From an uncultured Verrucomicrobiales bacterium (GTDB taxonomy: Bacteria; Verrucomicrobiota; Verrucomicrobiia; Verrucomicrobiales; Akkermansiaceae), in contig CALABM010000240.1 of assembly GCA_937885815.1 (NCBI GenBank), positions 1 to 6,663 on the forward strand: DNA of 6,663 bases, given 5' to 3'. The notes under the pieces are model-generated. The model saw only the letters and a program-made list of their open reading frames with translations, was not told where the DNA came from and searched no databases. The stretch's first letter is position 1. Every line of letters starts with the position of its first letter. Of the stretch, positions 5,427-6,663 are shown piece by piece. A program made the position numbers and the translations under genes.

Positions 5427-6427
5427 TAAAAAAACGCATCTTTCTCATCACCCTCATTCTCTTCCTACTGCTCGCCACTATGGCGAACCAACATGTCCAG
5501 AACCCAGCGGCGCTGATGGGCAGCGGTGAAGTACTCGGCTTCATACCGCTGTGGCGGCTGCACAACGCGCTGCCCGCGGGCATCTTCGCGACCGGAGCCG
5601 CCGCAGCGGCGCTGGGCATAGGAGCGGAGTTCTGGCGGGCGCTGCTCCCCCTCTGTGGTGCCGGGTGGGCTCCCAAGCTCATGCTGAGCCGCTTGGCAGA
5701 TGCCGGCCTGTGGTGCGGCTGGGTCACGCTGGCCACCTGCATCACCGCCCTCGGTTGCATCTTTCCCGACTCCGTAAACACCCTAGAGCCCATGTATGAC
5801 AACAGCGCCTATCTGCGCGTGTTGCAACTCTGTGGAGCGGCCATGATTACCTGCCGCCTGCTGGCCATATGGCTGAGAGCAAAGGCGGCTCTCCTCATCT
5901 GCCTACTTTCTGCAGCCGCGGGGCTCGTTTGCGGACAATACTGGTGGCAAGGCGGCGCCATCGGCTTCTTTAGCACAGCACTGCTACTCCCATGGTCATT
6001 CCTGTTGCTCATACCGGGTAAAGGAATAGAAATGCCCCGACCTCAGCTGTGGATGAGTTTTGCGGCACTGTGCATAGCATTGTACGGCGCTGCCTTTGCC
6101 CCCACCATCAGCATGTACACCGGAGCGGAACCCACGGATTCAGCCACACTGACAGCACCGGCCTATCTGGGCTGCGCCCTGCTCCTCCTACTCCTCATCC
6201 GCCCGGCACGCAAGAATGCGCTGATTCGCCGCGCAAGCGGGGCGCTTATTCTGCTCAGTACGCTGTACACCCTGTGGATAAGGCAGGCTGAAGGAGCCCT
6301 CGGTGCCCGCTTCGATGAAACAGCTCTGCTGAGCCTCGGCTGCTTCTGCACAGCTCTTTTCTGCATCATCGGGCTTGTCATTCTGCGTCTTTGGGTAACA
6401 ACACCATCCAAAACACAGGAAAATTAA
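5423..6427 (+). CDS. actF: ActF-like integral membrane protein, shortened and divergent
   Basis: 334 residues with about ten hydrophobic helices: roughly 4-20, 40-65, 93-114, 130-150, 154-175, 177-199, 210-230, 245-262, 270-287 and 300-325. Position is the main clue: actF follows actE in ACIII operons. There is also local resemblance to the ActF segment with the A-x-W-S-x-RR-x2-E pattern, here AGWAPKLMLSRLADA (80-94), preceded by an ALPAGIFATGAAAAALG helix. The second Arg and the Glu of that signature are not kept. The protein is shorter than the usual ActF of about 400 residues. ActF lacks a complete quinol pocket in known structures and is thought to be structural or part of a proton path. 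Most of this sequence is otherwise unrecognisable, so an unrelated membrane subunit is possible. The start at 5423 is set by the TCATGA overlap with actE; the frame open from 5198 is internal to actE. TAA at 6425-6427 ends the operon, with no clear terminator hairpin after it. Confidence 0.6.
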   Translation: MIKKRIFLITLILFLLLATMANQHVQNPAALMGSGEVLGFIPLWRLHNALPAGIFATGAAAAALGIGAEFWRALLPLCGAGWAPKLMLSRLADAGLWCGWVTLATCITALGCIFPDSVNTLEPMYDNSAYLRVLQLCGAAMITCRLLAIWLRAKAALLICLLSAAAGLVCGQYWWQGGAIGFFSTALLLPWSFLLLIPGKGIEMPRPQLWMSFAALCIALYGAAFAPTISMYTGAEPTDSATLTAPAYLGCALLLLLLIRPARKNALIRRASGALILLSTLYTLWIRQAEGALGARFDETALLSLGCFCTALFCIIGLVILRLWVTTPSKTQEN

Positions 6428-6434
6428 CGCTTGT

Positions 6435-6455
6435 TTGCATTCCGTTATTGCATTC
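6435..6455 (+). repeat. Direct repeat TTGCATTC (two copies, 13-bp period)
   Basis: TTGCATTC occurs at 6435-6442 and 6448-6455, separated by CGTTA. The second copy contains the -35 box of the next promoter. The same octamer occurs at the -35 box of the tRNA promoter (338-345). It may be a doubled -35 region or an activator site, or simple drift. Confidence 0.5.
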
Positions 6456-6475
6456 AGAAAAAAAAATAGTAGAAT
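6448..6475 (+). promoter_or_regulatory. Promoter of the last, partial gene
   Basis: TTGCAT (6448-6453) and TAGAAT (6470-6475) are separated by 16 bases, the spacer including a run of ten As (6458-6467). The expected transcript start is near 6482, leaving a leader of about 37 bases before ATG 6519, unlike the short leaders at the other genes. I see no Shine-Dalgarno sequence in that leader. This promoter suggests that the last gene is transcribed separately from the respiratory operon. Confidence 0.55.
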
Positions 6476-6518
6476 AAACGCAGTAGCTTTTCATTTTTCA
6501 CACCATCCGTATATTTTT

Positions 6519-6663
6519 ATGGCAGCACCTAAACTCAAAGTCAACACAGCAGCAGCCACACGCCCCAAGCTCACACCATCTTGCAATAATCCGCCCACAA
6601 AACAACAATTGTGGAAGCATGCTCCACGTGTCTGGGGGAATATTGGAAGAAGATGGTCGGCGG
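6519..6663 (+). CDS. 5' end of an unrecognised gene (partial)
   Basis: The frame from ATG 6519 stays open to the window edge (48 full codons). The start reads MAAPKLKVNTAAATRPKLT, followed by a Pro/Asn/Lys/Gln stretch and a basic, Trp-containing region, KHAPRVWGNIGRRWSAG. This looks like a disordered, positively charged cytoplasmic tail. Such tails often precede a membrane segment in inner-membrane proteins, but none is visible yet. There is no signal peptide. No family can be named. The start is supported by the promoter 40 bases upstream, by continuous reading, and by the absence of another in-frame ATG; the lack of a Shine-Dalgarno sequence leaves some doubt. Confidence 0.5.
   Translation, partial: MAAPKLKVNTAAATRPKLTPSCNNPPTKQQLWKHAPRVWGNIGRRWSA

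Overview
The window looks like chromosomal DNA of a Gram-negative, respiring bacterium of moderately high G+C. The best hint to lineage is a gene set resembling alternative complex III (ACIII), which is common in Verrucomicrobiota, Bacteroidota, Planctomycetota and a few other phyla. Together with a tRNA gene lacking an encoded CCA and a scarcity of Shine-Dalgarno sites, I lean towards Verrucomicrobiota (Akkermansia-like), with low confidence.

Layout. Positions 1-293 hold the 3' end of a Tyr/Gly/Ser-rich tandem-repeat protein (20-residue units). It is followed by an A/T-rich promoter, a tRNA-Leu gene with the unusual anticodon AAG, and a strong hairpin terminator. At 601-1542 lies a secreted or periplasmic alpha-helical protein built of five hairpin-like repeats of about 55 residues. 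It converges on a two-gene leftward operon (3521 to 1564) of paralogous U32-peptidase-like TIM-barrel proteins that overlap by ATGA. The upstream paralogue keeps the family cysteines and the FKLQGR motif; the downstream one has lost them. A divergent promoter region of about 125 bp with an imperfect inverted repeat separates this operon from the rightward respiratory operon.

The respiratory operon (3646-6427) has three genes joined by two identical TCATGA stop/start overlaps. They are an ActC/NrfD-type quinol-site subunit carrying an extra C-terminal two-helix segment that resembles the membrane hairpin of ActD, a membrane-anchored monohaem cytochrome c (ActE-like), and a shortened, divergent ActF-like membrane protein. 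In the usual order actA-B-C-D-E-F, the pentahaem cytochrome ActA and the iron-sulfur/molybdopterin-like ActB come first; neither is present here, and actD is not a separate gene. The locus may be a reduced ACIII in which electrons from quinol pass directly to a small cytochrome c, or a detached half of a split operon. This is the most interesting part of the window.

A further rightward gene starts at 6519 and runs off the end; I do not recognise its first 48 residues. At three of the protein-gene promoters, the predicted -10 box ends only 8-9 bases before the ATG, which suggests leaderless transcripts.
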